Part shown: piece by piece, positions 1 to 9,978 of the stretch
Position numbering within the stretch: position 1 is the stretch's first letter
Layout of the letters: each line of letters opens with the position of its first letter
Source of the DNA: Levilactobacillus paucivorans
GTDB lineage: Bacteria > Bacillota > Bacilli > Lactobacillales > Lactobacillaceae
NCBI RefSeq assembly: GCF_001437125.1
Contig: NZ_JQCA01000037.1
Coordinates: 1 to 64,000 of the forward strand
Direction: 5' to 3'
DNA length: 64,000 nucleotides
Made by a program: the position numbers and the translations under genes
The notes under the pieces: model-generated
Seen by the model: the letters and a program-made list of their open reading frames with translations, nothing else
What the model was told of the DNA's origin: nothing
Database searches by the model: none

Positions 1-41
1 TGTTGTTAGTAATCAAGAAATAATCTTGATTACCAACAACA
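1..41. repeat. Long inverted repeat downstream of prkC
   Basis: Bases 1-7 (TGTTGTT) and 35-41 (AACAACA) pair, followed by 9-11 bp of GTAATCAAG with CTTGATTAC around the loop AAATAAT, interrupted by one A/C mismatch. It lies 44 bp beyond the prkC stop on the minus strand. There is no clear T-run on that strand within the window, so it is either a processing or stability hairpin, a weak terminator, or an operator for the next gene outside the window. Confidence 0.6.
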
Positions 42-84
42 GTTATTTTAGAACCAGAACTGAGCCGTAAATGCAGGTTTTTTA

Positions 85-2109
85 TTAATTTTTCGTCACA
101 TGACTGTCCGATGCAATGACATGGCCATCGCGAACGACCTTATAGGCCCCCGCCTTGCCCGATGCCACGGTAAACGGTAAGGTGACCGAAGTATCCGCAG
201 TAATTGTCATTTGCTTGTAGATTGTGCTGAACGAGTGGTCCTGATCCTTTAAGTAAATCTGAATCAAATTACTCTTGTTTGTCCCGCTAGATGCACCACT
301 ATCGTCACTGGTATCATCGCTATCGCCATCATCAAAAGGAATCTTGACATTCACGTTGAATTCATCAGTGACCGAGCTACTGTCGGTCTGTTCACCGCGT
401 GACAGGGTCAACGTGATTTCGTCGCCCTCTTGAACCACAGCCCCTTCACCTGGCGACTGACGAATGACCTTGCCCTTGGCGACGTCATTGGAATAGGCGT
501 ACCGAAAGGCCAGATTCAAGTTGTGGTCTGTGGCGTAGCGCTGGGCTTGTGCCTTGGTCTTATTCGTCAGATCGGCCAACGTGACCGTTTCTGATCCCGT
601 CGACACCGTAAAGGTCAGGTCCGTCTTGGACGGCACGACGCGTTTACCAGCGGCCACACTCTGCTGAATGATTCGGCCGGAAGGCACACTGGTCGAGTGC
701 ACGGACTCACGGTGAACCGTGAAGCCCATCGCCTCAAGCTTAGCCGCGGCGCTGGCATACGAATCGCCTTGATAATCCGCCAATTTGACGCGGCGCGGCC
801 CGGTGCTAACCCAGAGATCCACCACCGTATTTTCCTTAAGCTGTGTCCCTGAGCGCGGTTCCGTCCGGGCAACGCGATTGATCCTCACTTTAGAACTCGT
901 GGTTTTCCGGATCTTACCAACCTTTAAATGCGAAGACACCAGTGCCTGTCGCGCCAAGGATTCCTGCTGACCAACCACATTCGGTACGTTGGTCATCTTC
1001 GGCCGGAAAAGGGCCATCCCAATCAAGATACCCACGATGAGAAGGAAGATGGTTCCACCGGCCAACATGAATTTCCGCCGTCGTGGATGACGATCCTTAT
1101 ACTTCAAGCGTTTCTTCTTCGGCTCGTTTTCCGTCGCCGACGCATCGCTACCCTTGGCCGCAGCCTTCGCCGCTTCCGGGGTCACCACCACATGGGGAAT
1201 CGGCATCTCCTTTAAAGCACTGATCGGCAAGACCTTGGTCTCACCATTATCATTGTTTTCTGGAATGAACCGGGCCTCATCCGCTCGTGTTGGAGACAAT
1301 GCCGTCTTCAGGTCATCAGCCATGCTTTCAATATCGCTGTACCGGTCCGCAGGCCGTTTGGCCGTCGCTTGTAACACGACGTTCTCCAAGGCCTGTGGAA
1401 TCCGGGGATCAATATCTCGAACAGAAGGAATCTCCGCTTGATAATGTTTTAAGGCAATCGATACCGCTGTTTCCCCTTCAAAGGGCACGGTACCGGTCAA
1501 CATTTCATAAAGAATAATTCCGAGTGAATAGATGTCGGACTGCTTGGTCGCCATCCCCCCACGGGCCTGTTCTGGTGACAGGTAATGGACGGAACCCAAC
1601 ACCGTATTGGTCTGGGTCAAACTGTGCTCCGACAACGCCACCGCAATCCCAAAGTCGGTAATCTTAGCGATCTGATGATGATCGATCAGAATATTTTGGG
1701 GCTTCAGGTCACGGTGAATGATGTCATGATCATGTGCCGTCTTCACGGCCCTGAGAATCTGTTCCATGATCTGAATGACTTCCTGATAAGGAATCGGGAA
1801 GTGATCCTTGATGTAAGCCTTCAGATCGGTTCCCTCAACGTATTCCATGACTAGGTACTGCATGCCATTTTCTTCGCCAACATCGTAGACCTGAACAATG
1901 TTTTCTTGAACCAATTCCGTTGCCGCTAAGGCCTCACGTTGGAACCGCCGAATCGTACTCGGATCATCACGCAGATCCAGCCGAAGTAATTTGACTGACA
2001 CATCACGATCTAAGATCAAATCGTGAGCCAGGTAAACGTTGGCCATGCCGCCCTCGCCCAAGGCACGGACGATGCGGTAACGACCGTTAAGCGTATATCC
2101 CGCACGCAT
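85..2109 (-). CDS. prkC: PASTA-domain serine/threonine protein kinase
   Basis: Membrane-bound Hanks-type kinase (PrkC/Stk1/PknB family) that senses peptidoglycan fragments or lipid II and phosphorylates cell-wall and division proteins. The kinase domain covers about residues 11-270, with glycine loop GEGGMANVY (18-26), VK lysine at 40 and catalytic HRDLKPQN near 133. A transmembrane helix follows at about 343-365, after a basic stretch. Three extracellular PASTA repeats start near 370, 440 and 508, followed by an acidic Ser/Asp-rich tail (about 580-610). The start ATG overlaps the prpC stop in TGATG, so kinase and phosphatase are translationally coupled. Length (674 aa) is normal for the family. 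Confidence 0.97.
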   Translation of the reverse strand: MRAGYTLNGRYRIVRALGEGGMANVYLAHDLILDRDVSVKLLRLDLRDDPSTIRRFQREALAATELVQENIVQVYDVGEENGMQYLVMEYVEGTDLKAYIKDHFPIPYQEVIQIMEQILRAVKTAHDHDIIHRDLKPQNILIDHHQIAKITDFGIAVALSEHSLTQTNTVLGSVHYLSPEQARGGMATKQSDIYSLGIILYEMLTGTVPFEGETAVSIALKHYQAEIPSVRDIDPRIPQALENVVLQATAKRPADRYSDIESMADDLKTALSPTRADEARFIPENNDNGETKVLPISALKEMPIPHVVVTPEAAKAAAKGSDASATENEPKKKRLKYKDRHPRRRKFMLAGGTIFLLIVGILIGMALFRPKMTNVPNVVGQQESLARQALVSSHLKVGKIRKTTSSKVRINRVARTEPRSGTQLKENTVVDLWVSTGPRRVKLADYQGDSYASAAAKLEAMGFTVHRESVHSTSVPSGRIIQQSVAAGKRVVPSKTDLTFTVSTGSETVTLADLTNKTKAQAQRYATDHNLNLAFRYAYSNDVAKGKVIRQSPGEGAVVQEGDEITLTLSRGEQTDSSSVTDEFNVNVKIPFDDGDSDDTSDDSGASSGTNKSNLIQIYLKDQDHSFSTIYKQMTITADTSVTLPFTVASGKAGAYKVVRDGHVIASDSHVTKN

Positions 2110-2852
2110 CAGCTCACCTCCCCAGCCGACTTCGCCAGCAGGAGAACGGTAATATTATCCAATCCCCCGGCGTCGTTAGCCAGTTCAACCAGCCGGTCAC
2201 ACTTTTCGGTCACCGTTCGGTCACTCAGAAGCACTTCTTGAATCCGGTCATCATCCACCATGTTGGTGAGGCCATCCGTACAGAGTAACAGCTGGTCACC
2301 ACCCACTAGTGGGTAGGTATTCAGGTCAAAGCGTGCGTCGTCCGAAATCCCTAATGAACGGATGATCACGTTCTTTTGGGGATGGTGGCGCGCGGCCTGA
2401 CGACTAATTTCACCACGTTTAACCAGTTCATTTACCAGCGAGTGGTCCTCGGTAAGTTGCCGCAATAGGTTATCTCGTAGCAAGTAGGCCCGAGAATCCC
2501 CAATGTTCGCAATGACAACCTCTTCGTCATAGTAAAGTGCGGCCACCAGCGTGGTTCCCATCCCATTGAGATCGGCAAACTGATTCGATTTATCAATGAT
2601 CGATTGGTTTTCGGCAGTGATTTCGGTGGTAATCCATCGGCGGGCCGCCGCTGGCGTTGGCAAGGTGGTCTGTTGAAACTCATGACCCAAGTGAGACACC
2701 GCCATGGCACTGGCCACATCGCCCCCCTGGTTTCCGCCGATACCATCGGCAATGATGGCCAGGTGTTGCTTGGCTTGATTCGTGAAAACATCCACGTAAT
2801 CTTCATTATCGACACGTTGCTTCCCAATTGATGTTCGATAGGCCACTTCCAT
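2109..2852 (-). CDS. prpC: PP2C-type protein phosphatase
   Basis: Metal-dependent Ser/Thr phosphatase (PPM family, PrpC/Stp1) that reverses phosphorylation by the kinase encoded immediately downstream. Family motifs are present: RxxNEDYV near the N-terminus, the metal-binding ADGIGG, GTTLVAA, IGDSRAYLL, LTEDHSLV and a C-terminal CTDGL plus GGLDNIT. The chosen start is the ATG at 2852 (MEVAYRTS), which has GGGGGTG six bases upstream; an in-frame GTG nine bases earlier is part of that Shine-Dalgarno. It lies 12 bp after rsmB and overlaps prkC by one base. Confidence 0.96.
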   Translation of the reverse strand: MEVAYRTSIGKQRVDNEDYVDVFTNQAKQHLAIIADGIGGNQGGDVASAMAVSHLGHEFQQTTLPTPAAARRWITTEITAENQSIIDKSNQFADLNGMGTTLVAALYYDEEVVIANIGDSRAYLLRDNLLRQLTEDHSLVNELVKRGEISRQAARHHPQKNVIIRSLGISDDARFDLNTYPLVGGDQLLLCTDGLTNMVDDDRIQEVLLSDRTVTEKCDRLVELANDAGGLDNITVLLLAKSAGEVS

Positions 2853-2864
2853 GACCGTCACCCC

Positions 2865-4208
2865 CTACTTCTTACGACGAAAGGCACTGACGAAGAACCC
2901 ATCTGAATCATAGTCATCGGGGTAAATTGCCAGGGTGTCCGTCGTTCGGTCATCCTTAAGGTTTAATTTGGTGGTTACACGAAGGGCTTCGAAATCTGGG
3001 TGTTCGGCCAAGAATCTCTCGGCAACTTCGTTATTTTCTGTCTTTAAAATCGTGCAGGTACTGTAGACCAAAATCCCATCGGCCTTAAGCTTAGGAACTA
3101 CAGCATCCAAAATACCTAATTGCACTTTTTGCAGTTGTTGGATGTCCTGCGGCGTCTTTTCGTAACGGATCTCAGGCTTCCGACGAATCAAGCCTAACCC
3201 GGAACATGGTGCATCAACTAGGATGCGATCAAACTTGCCATCCTTGAATTTGTCGTCCACCTTGCGGGCATCTAAGGCCATGGCGTCAACGCGATCGGCC
3301 ACGTGCATCCGTTCGGCATTCCGTTCAATCACCTGGATCTTCTTTTCGTGAAGATCCAAGGCGGTCACTTTACCCCCAGAATGGGGATCGAGTAAGGCAG
3401 CAATCTGCGTCGTCTTGCCCCCAGGTGCGGCACAGGCGTCCAAGACTTGGTCACCGGGACGGACTTGTAAGGCTTCAACGGGTAACATGGCACTCTCGTC
3501 TTGAATCGTGACCTTACCATCTTCAAAGACCCGGCTCTCGCTTGCTGGATGATCATCCAAACGAAAGGCACCGGCAGCGACAACACTTGGCATCACTTCG
3601 TAGCCTTCGGATTCCAGGGACTGTTTAACGGCTTCTGGCGTGGTTACCAGTGGGTTGACTCGCACAGATTGGGCAGCCGGCTGGTTGATAGTTTCTAAGA
3701 TGCTGATCGTCTTTTCTTCACCGACTTGTTCTTGCAGTGCGGTAATCAACCATTCCGGGACGGAATAGGTGATGCTAAGACGCTTCAGTGGATCCTTAAT
3801 TTTGGAAACATCGGGCAAGCCCTGACGATCCATGGCATGTAAGACCCCGGTAACGAAGCGCCGAATCCCTTCATGACCCCGATCCTTAGCCAATTGAATA
3901 GCTTCGTTAAAGATCGCGCGCTTAGGCACCCGGTCCAAATAAATTTCTTGGTAGAGGGCAACTAACAGGGTCATCTTGACCCATGGTAAAACCTTTTGGT
4001 TGGGCTTTACGAAGCCTTCCAAATAGTATTCCAACGTCAATTGATGTTGAATCGTTCCGTAAACCAAGTTGGTTACGAAACGCCGATCGACATCACTGAG
4101 GTTGTGACTACTTAGGGTCTGTTCCAATTGTAAGTTTGAGTATGCCCCATTGGCAACTCGGGTCAGTGCTTCAACCGCTAACGCTCTGGGCGTTACATTT
4201 CTCGTCAT
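2865..4208 (-). CDS. rsmB: 16S rRNA m5C967 methyltransferase RsmB
   Basis: SAM-dependent rRNA cytosine-5 methyltransferase (RsmB/Sun). The first ~135 residues form the NusB-like RNA-binding domain. The Rossmann methyltransferase domain follows, with SAM motif DACAAPGGKT, motif IV DAPCSGLG and motif VI YSTCT, the last containing the expected nucleophilic cysteine. Its ATG overlaps the fmt stop by one base (TAATG), so translation is probably coupled. The order fmt-rsmB-prpC-prkC is conserved in Bacillota. 447 aa is typical. Confidence 0.96.
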   Translation of the reverse strand: MTRNVTPRALAVEALTRVANGAYSNLQLEQTLSSHNLSDVDRRFVTNLVYGTIQHQLTLEYYLEGFVKPNQKVLPWVKMTLLVALYQEIYLDRVPKRAIFNEAIQLAKDRGHEGIRRFVTGVLHAMDRQGLPDVSKIKDPLKRLSITYSVPEWLITALQEQVGEEKTISILETINQPAAQSVRVNPLVTTPEAVKQSLESEGYEVMPSVVAAGAFRLDDHPASESRVFEDGKVTIQDESAMLPVEALQVRPGDQVLDACAAPGGKTTQIAALLDPHSGGKVTALDLHEKKIQVIERNAERMHVADRVDAMALDARKVDDKFKDGKFDRILVDAPCSGLGLIRRKPEIRYEKTPQDIQQLQKVQLGILDAVVPKLKADGILVYSTCTILKTENNEVAERFLAEHPDFEALRVTTKLNLKDDRTTDTLAIYPDDYDSDGFFVSAFRRKK

Positions 4209-5152
4209 TATTCAACCACCTGTTCGCCCACATTAAGGGCATCTTGAGTTCCGTTTAGAAAATCGGTAATACTTAGCTTTGGCTTGCCGGCCGGTTGGAG
4301 CGTTTCAATTGCGAGCACCCCGTGATCCCCGGTGGCGATAGCCAAGTGATGCTTGTCATGACTCACCAGCTGACCGGGCTTGAGGTCCGTCGTCTGGTCG
4401 AGCACCTTCACCTGCCACAACTTGGTCCGCACGCCATTGAGATAGACGTGGGCCGTTGGAAATGGCCGCAGGGCGCGAACCTTGCAGTCAATCAGGTGCG
4501 CACTCAGCGTGATATCCACGCGTTCTTCTTCCGGCTTAATCGTTGGCGAGAAGGTCACTTGACTCTCATCTTGCGGCACTGGCGTGATTTCATTTGCCAG
4601 TAGCTTCGGTAACGTGGCCAATAAGAGGTCGCGACCTAACAGGCTCAGTTTGTCAAACATACTGCCCACATCGTCTTGATCCGTGATGGGCATGGCTTCT
4701 TGGGCGATGACATCCCCGGCATCCATCTTCTTTTCCATGAACATGATGGACACCCCGGTCTCCTTGTCACCATTCATGATGGCATAATGTACGGGTGCAC
4801 CCCCACGGTACTTGGGCAACAGTGAGGCATGGACATTAACTGCCGCCACCTTGGCTGCCTTCAGCAGCTTGGTTGGCAGAAATTGACCAAAGGCTGCCGT
4901 CACGATCAGGTCTGGGGCCAGTTCAATGGCCCGAGCCATCTCAGGACTCCCGGAGATCTTCTCGGGTTGTAAGACCTCGATGTTGTGGTCCACGGCCACC
5001 TGTTTGACGGGTGACGCCGTTAACACATGCTTCCGGCCGACACGCCGGTCTGGCTGAGTCACCACGGCCAGGACATCGTAGCCATGGTCAATCAAACTAC
5101 TCAGGATCGGCGCAGAAAACTGCGGCGTTCCCATAAAAATAACTGAAGTCAT
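4208..5152 (-). CDS. fmt: Methionyl-tRNA formyltransferase
   Basis: Transfers the formyl group of 10-formyl-THF to Met-tRNAfMet for translation initiation. The N-terminal formyltransferase fold begins MTSVIFMGTPQFS. The catalytic segment HASLLPKYRGGAP lies near residues 109-121, and the active-site Asp is in KKMDAGDVIAQ. The C-terminal tRNA-binding domain covers about 205-310. In many Bacillota def lies between priA and fmt; here only about 50 bp separates them and def is absent. Confidence 0.97.
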   Translation of the reverse strand: MTSVIFMGTPQFSAPILSSLIDHGYDVLAVVTQPDRRVGRKHVLTASPVKQVAVDHNIEVLQPEKISGSPEMARAIELAPDLIVTAAFGQFLPTKLLKAAKVAAVNVHASLLPKYRGGAPVHYAIMNGDKETGVSIMFMEKKMDAGDVIAQEAMPITDQDDVGSMFDKLSLLGRDLLLATLPKLLANEITPVPQDESQVTFSPTIKPEEERVDITLSAHLIDCKVRALRPFPTAHVYLNGVRTKLWQVKVLDQTTDLKPGQLVSHDKHHLAIATGDHGVLAIETLQPAGKPKLSITDFLNGTQDALNVGEQVVE

Positions 5153-5202
5153 TGGACACCATACTTTCCATAGTTAAGTTTCAATTTTATTTGGCTAATC
5201 GC

Positions 5203-7623
5203 CTACATAAAGGACATTGGTTCCGAATCGATCGTCACGGCTAACCCGTGCCTTGCTGGCACCTGAGCTGCCTGACGAATCTGTTCGAGCACCGCCCGTA
5301 ATTTCGGCTCGTGTTTATATTTAATCACAACTTGATAATAATACTTCCGCTTGACCCGTGCAATCGCCTTGGGCGTGGGTCCGAGGATAATGGCTTGGGG
5401 ACTGAGTCCTTGCTTTAAGGCCTCGACAATCTGAAACATTGCCTTGGCCGCCACCGCCTCTTCTTCATGACTGGCCGTCAGCTGAACCGCAAAGTAATAT
5501 GGCGGATAACTGCCTTGATGCCGCATGTGCATCTCGGTCACGAAGAACCGTTCGTAATCCTGCTGCTGAGCCAACTGAATGGCGTAGTGGTCCGGATTAA
5601 ACGTCTGGATATACACCTCACCCGGCTTGCTGGCCCGACCGGCTCGACCACTGACCTGCGTCAGCAGTTGGAAAGTCCGTTCGCTCGCCCGAAAGTCTGG
5701 TAAACCTAGCGCCGTATCGGCGTTCAGAACCCCGACCAACGTCACGTTGGGGAAGTCCAGACCCTTGGCAATCATTTGCGTTCCTAATAAGATATCTGCC
5801 TTGTGTTCGCCAAACTGCCGCAACAGACGTTCATGAGCGCCTTTCCGGCGGGTAGAATCGACATCCATTCGCAAGATCTTGGCGTCTGGCAAGCGCTGCT
5901 CTAGGGCTTGTTGGACCTTCTGGGTTCCGGTCCCATAGTAACGAATCTTCTTGCTGTGACAGTTGGGACACACATGCGGAATGGGCTCCTCGTGACCACA
6001 GTAGTGACACTTCATGCTATGGGTATCCATGTGCAACGTCAGCGAAATATCACAATTGGGACACTTCAACACGAACCCACAGTCCCGACACATGACAAAT
6101 GACGAATAACCCCGCCGATTCAGCATTAAGACAATTTGCTCATGCCGATCCAACCGTTCTTGGATGGCCGTCATGAGTGGTTCCGAGAAGTCACTGTCCC
6201 CTTGTAGTTTCATCTGTTCGCGCATATCAACCACGTGAACCGTGGGCATCATGGCCTGCGTCTTCGCCCGTTTAGGTAGGACCAACCGCGTGTAGAGACC
6301 CTTGGCAGCCCGTGCACGCGTCTCTAAGGACGGTGTGGCACTTCCCAGCACGACCGGACAATGATTGTACTCACCGCGCCACAACGCCACGTCACGGGCA
6401 TGATAGCGTGGATTTTCATCTTGTTTATAACTGCTTTCGTGTTCCTCATCCATGATGATAATGCCGAGATTCTCCACGGGCGCGAAGACAGCAGACCGGG
6501 CACCGACAACCACCGTTGCCTCGCCGCGATCGATCCGCCGCCATTCGTCATACTGCTCCCCCTTGGATAATCCACTATGCAGAACCGCCACCCGCTGGCC
6601 AAACCGGGCTTTCACCCGATTGACCATCTGGGGGGTCAAGGCAATTTCGGGCACCAACATGAGCGCTGTCCGTCCTTGATCCAAGGCTACGGCAATACTT
6701 TGCAGGTAGACTTCGGTCTTCCCACTCCCGGTGACCCCTTCAACCAAGAAATTTTCGGTCTGTTGCTCGTCAACAGCGGTGGTGATGGCACTGACTGCCA
6801 CCTGTTGCTCCGCATTCAACTGCAGAGGCTTCGTTGGCGTAACCGGTTGATGGAACGGATCACGGTAGACCTCCAGTGTCGACCGGGTCAGCCACCCTTT
6901 CTCAGCAGCGGTCGTCATGACTGCCGCACTCACGTTGGCCTGTTTCCGGGCCTCACTCTGGGCAATCACCTTATCGGCCGGCATCTGAGCGAGAAAGGCT
7001 AAGAGATCTGCCTGCTTCGGGGCCCGTTGGCTAACGGCCTCCCGAATCTCGTTGAGTTTGGTTGGAGGCAAAGCCGGTGTAATCCCAGTCGTGGTCTTCG
7101 CCGTGGCCTGGTCCTTCACCTGGTAGACCACCTCAACCTCGCCCGCCCGCTGGAGTTTAAGTAGCCCCGCCACCGTTTCCTCATCGAGCTTGGTGGCATC
7201 GAAATCCCTGGGGGCACCCTCTGGAAAGTAGGTCGCCATTTCGGCGTCACTCAGCGTGGTCGTCGGGCGTACCTGACGTTTTGGTTGCGTCTTGAGTAAG
7301 TTAGGTAACATCGCTTGAATACAAGTAATTCGAAAGGCATAGGTCTTGGTCGCCAACCAATCCGCCAACTGGCGTAATTCGCTGTTGAGGACCGGGGCCA
7401 AATCAAGCACCGTTTCAATCGGCTTTAACTGACCATCAAAACTGGTGACATCACTGAGTCCCACGACCACCCCGTCTACCAGACGGTGACCACGGCCAAA
7501 TGGCACAATTACCCGCATCCCCACCTGAACCTGATGCTCTAACTCAGCAGGGATCGCATAGGAGTATGGGTCATTGGTCTGCATTGTGGGTACATCTACT
7601 AAAATTTGGCCAATTTGGGCCAT
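5203..7623 (-). CDS. priA: Primosomal replication-restart helicase PriA
   Basis: 3'-5' DNA helicase that binds stalled forks and reloads the replisome. An N-terminal 3'-end-binding domain precedes the helicase core with Walker A GVTGSGKTE and DEEH box (IIMDEEHESSYK). Eight zinc cysteines are arranged as CRDC, CPNC, CHYC and CPNC. The C-terminal helicase lobe contains GTQMIAKGLDFPNV. The start chosen is the ATG at 7623 (MAQIGQILVD), preceded by GAGGTG with six-base spacing; the upstream GTG is within that ribosome binding site. The coaBC stop is 10 bp upstream. Confidence 0.97.
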   Translation of the reverse strand: MAQIGQILVDVPTMQTNDPYSYAIPAELEHQVQVGMRVIVPFGRGHRLVDGVVVGLSDVTSFDGQLKPIETVLDLAPVLNSELRQLADWLATKTYAFRITCIQAMLPNLLKTQPKRQVRPTTTLSDAEMATYFPEGAPRDFDATKLDEETVAGLLKLQRAGEVEVVYQVKDQATAKTTTGITPALPPTKLNEIREAVSQRAPKQADLLAFLAQMPADKVIAQSEARKQANVSAAVMTTAAEKGWLTRSTLEVYRDPFHQPVTPTKPLQLNAEQQVAVSAITTAVDEQQTENFLVEGVTGSGKTEVYLQSIAVALDQGRTALMLVPEIALTPQMVNRVKARFGQRVAVLHSGLSKGEQYDEWRRIDRGEATVVVGARSAVFAPVENLGIIIMDEEHESSYKQDENPRYHARDVALWRGEYNHCPVVLGSATPSLETRARAAKGLYTRLVLPKRAKTQAMMPTVHVVDMREQMKLQGDSDFSEPLMTAIQERLDRHEQIVLMLNRRGYSSFVMCRDCGFVLKCPNCDISLTLHMDTHSMKCHYCGHEEPIPHVCPNCHSKKIRYYGTGTQKVQQALEQRLPDAKILRMDVDSTRRKGAHERLLRQFGEHKADILLGTQMIAKGLDFPNVTLVGVLNADTALGLPDFRASERTFQLLTQVSGRAGRASKPGEVYIQTFNPDHYAIQLAQQQDYERFFVTEMHMRHQGSYPPYYFAVQLTASHEEEAVAAKAMFQIVEALKQGLSPQAIILGPTPKAIARVKRKYYYQVVIKYKHEPKLRAVLEQIRQAAQVPARHGLAVTIDSEPMSFM

Positions 7624-7633
7624 GGTTGTCACC

Positions 7634-8845
7634 TCACTTCGTTGCTAAAATTTTTGCTAATTGATCAACCAGTAGCGTCGCAATCTGAATTTTACTGGTC
7701 TTCGGCGTCTGCGTCTGTTCACCATTGGCGTCAATCAAGGTCACCTGATTGTCATCACTGTTGAACCCAATGTCGGTCCGTGAGACATCATTGGCGGCCA
7801 ACAGGTCTAATGACTTGCTGTGTAGCTTGTGTTGCGCGTTAGCTAATAAATTCTGCGTTTCCGCAGCAAAACCCACGGTCACCTGGTGCGGCTGCTTTAT
7901 CTTGGCCACTTCCGCCAGGATATCTGGGGTCTTTCTTAATTTTAAGATCAAGCCATCATTATCGGCACTCTTCTTAATCTTCTGGTCGGCCACGTCTAAC
8001 GGCTGGAAATCAGCCACAGCGGCGGCCATGACGAGTGCATCGGCTTGTGGAAAACGATCTAAGACCGCCTGGGCGAGGTCACTTGTGCTCTGAATCGGCA
8101 CAACCGTCACGCCGGCCGGCGGGGTCAACCGGGTGGGCGCCGTGATCAGGGTAACTGTTGCGCCTGCTTGTTGTGCGGCTTCAGCCACGGCATAACCCAT
8201 CTTACCGGAAGAATCATTGGTTAGAAAGCGCACGGGATCGAGCCGTTCCCGGGTTCCCCCGGCAGTCACAATCACAGATTTACCCTGCAAGGATTGTTGC
8301 CCAAGAGGTGATAGTTCTTGGAGCTGACGGATAATCTCGGCGGGTTCTAAGAAACGTCCCGTACCCCTGTAGCCTTCGGCCAAGGCACCCGTCGCCGGGG
8401 TCAATACCGTCACGCCATCGGCAATTAACGTCTGCCGGTTGCGTTGGGTGGCTGGGGCCTGCCACATGTGCGTGTTCATGGCTGGGACAACCACTTTAGG
8501 GGCCGCTGTTGCCAACCAAGTGGCACTGGCAATATCATCGGCTAACCCATTGGCTAATTGGGCCATGAGATTGGCCGAGGCCGGAGCCGCAATGGCCAGA
8601 TCCGTCCAGTCAGCTAATTCAATGTGGGGAATTTGCCCGTCCGCTCGCCACCACTGATCATCGGTCAGTACCGGTTGCTTGGTCAAAGCGGCAAAGGTTG
8701 CCGGCGTCACAAACTTAGCAGCCGCAGCCGTCAAAACAACGCGAACGGTTGCGCCGAGGCGTTGTAAGTCCCGAGCCAGGATCGCCGCCTTATAGGCGGC
8801 CACACTCCCGCTTACCGTTAACGTCACGTGTTTTCCTTCAAACAT
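7634..8845 (-). CDS. coaBC: Bifunctional phosphopantothenoylcysteine decarboxylase / phosphopantothenate-cysteine ligase
   Basis: Catalyses two consecutive coenzyme A steps: CTP-dependent coupling of cysteine to 4'-phosphopantothenate (CoaB) and FMN-dependent decarboxylation (CoaC). The N-terminal flavoprotein half carries ASANLMAQLANG and the substrate-clamp motif PAMNTHMW. The C-terminal ligase half starts at about residue 185 with VIVTAGGTRERLDPVRFLTNDSSG and includes the KIKKS lysines. 403 aa is the usual fused length. It is followed by priA in one transcriptional direction. Confidence 0.96.
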   Translation of the reverse strand: MFEGKHVTLTVSGSVAAYKAAILARDLQRLGATVRVVLTAAAAKFVTPATFAALTKQPVLTDDQWWRADGQIPHIELADWTDLAIAAPASANLMAQLANGLADDIASATWLATAAPKVVVPAMNTHMWQAPATQRNRQTLIADGVTVLTPATGALAEGYRGTGRFLEPAEIIRQLQELSPLGQQSLQGKSVIVTAGGTRERLDPVRFLTNDSSGKMGYAVAEAAQQAGATVTLITAPTRLTPPAGVTVVPIQSTSDLAQAVLDRFPQADALVMAAAVADFQPLDVADQKIKKSADNDGLILKLRKTPDILAEVAKIKQPHQVTVGFAAETQNLLANAQHKLHSKSLDLLAANDVSRTDIGFNSDDNQVTLIDANGEQTQTPKTSKIQIATLLVDQLAKILATK

Positions 8846-8888
8846 AGTAGCCCTCCCAATTTAACAGCAATTACTCAGCTTTCGTGAT

Positions 8889-8926
8889 AAAAAAGGCCAG
8901 ATCACCCAATGGCAACCTGGTCTTTC
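8889..8926 (-). terminator. Rho-independent terminator after rpoZ
   Basis: On the minus strand an ~13 bp imperfect stem (AAGACCAGG with CTGGCCTT and inner pairs) is followed by a run of six T. It separates gmk-rpoZ from coaBC-priA-fmt, so the latter may have its own promoter or rely on readthrough. Confidence 0.75.
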
Positions 8927-8940
8927 CTGAAATGCCCGTG

Positions 8941-9156
8941 TTAGGCGTTCAAATCCTTTTCGTCCGGATCAATCATTAGTGCGCCGGCTGCAATTTCTTC
9001 CAGGGCACGACCAATGGTTTTAGGCGACTTGTAATCGGTCAAGAGTGGCTTGGCACCGGCGTCCAACTCGTGGGCCCGCTTGCTAGCCAACATGATCAAT
9101 GAGTAACGTGAATCAACTTGTGCCAATAAATCATCAACTGAGGGATAAAGTAGCAT
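8941..9156 (-). CDS. rpoZ: RNA polymerase omega subunit
   Basis: Small RNA polymerase subunit that helps assemble beta-prime. The 71-residue protein starts [31 protein letters not shown], the characteristic omega signature (SRYxLxxxxxKRAxEL), followed by the [10 protein letters not shown] segment. It sits three bases downstream of gmk, the standard gmk-rpoZ pair, and is followed by a terminator. Confidence 0.96.
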   Translation of the reverse strand: MLLYPSVDDLLAQVDSRYSLIMLASKRAHELDAGAKPLLTDYKSPKTIGRALEEIAAGALMIDPDEKDLNA

Positions 9157-9159
9157 CTT

Positions 9160-9774
9160 CTATTCGTCTCCAATCATTTGTTCGTAATCCGGCATGACCC
9201 GGGTTACGCGTAACCGTTCACTGCGAATAATCATTTGAATCCGCTCAACTGCTTTGTTGACTTCGTCGTTAACCACGGCGTAGTCATAGTTGCGCATCAT
9301 TTGAATTTCACCAACGGCCTTCTTGATCCGTTTATTAATAACGTCCATGGCGTCAGTTCCCCGACCAATCAGGCGATGCTTTAATTCCATTAAGTCTGGC
9401 GGTGTCAAGAACACAAAGACGGCATCGGGACAATTTGCCCGAACCTGCATGGCACCGTTGACTTCAATTTCCAAAAAGACATCCTTGCCTTGGTCAAGGG
9501 TCTCATTAACATATTTTAACGGGGTTCCATAGTAGTTGTCAACATACTTGGCATATTCCAGCATCTGACCCGTTCGAATATTTTCTTCGAACTCTTCTTT
9601 AGAAACAAAGTAATAGTCGACCCCATTGACTTCACCTTCGCGGGGTTGCCGCGTTGTCATCGAAATCGAATATGAAAAATCGGTTGCGCCGGTTTCAAAA
9701 AGAGCCTTGCGCACGGTTCCTTTACCTACTCCGGAAGGACCCGAGAGCACAATGAGCATTCCACGTTTAGCCAT
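9160..9774 (-). CDS. gmk: Guanylate kinase
   Basis: ATP-dependent conversion of GMP to GDP. The P-loop is GPSGVGKGT at residues 12-20. The GMP-binding region includes [18 protein letters not shown] and [17 protein letters not shown], with YGTP. 204 aa is normal. The usual upstream neighbour in Bacillota (a DUF370/RemA-like gene) is absent; instead a divergent small gene lies upstream at 10040. Confidence 0.97.
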   Translation of the reverse strand: MAKRGMLIVLSGPSGVGKGTVRKALFETGATDFSYSISMTTRQPREGEVNGVDYYFVSKEEFEENIRTGQMLEYAKYVDNYYGTPLKYVNETLDQGKDVFLEIEVNGAMQVRANCPDAVFVFLTPPDLMELKHRLIGRGTDAMDVINKRIKKAVGEIQMMRNYDYAVVNDEVNKAVERIQMIIRSERLRVTRVMPDYEQMIGDE

Positions 9775-9978
9775 CGTTTAAAAATCCCTTCATCCAAAAA
9801 AATTTATTTAAGCGCCGGTCACCACCGAGTTGGTCTTACCTCACAACTCTGGCAGTCTCTGCTATTAATCTATAGGTAACTATATTACCACTATTTACCC
9901 TCGAATAGGTTGAATTCCACCCGAAAAGCCCGAAAAAGTCCCGATCACCGGTAATTTCGATTACCCGATAAAAAAGTC

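Noticed and set aside
5153-5202. Missing def gene between priA and fmt
   Set aside because: Only 50 bases lie between them; def is often elsewhere in lactobacilli, so this is not a deletion scar.
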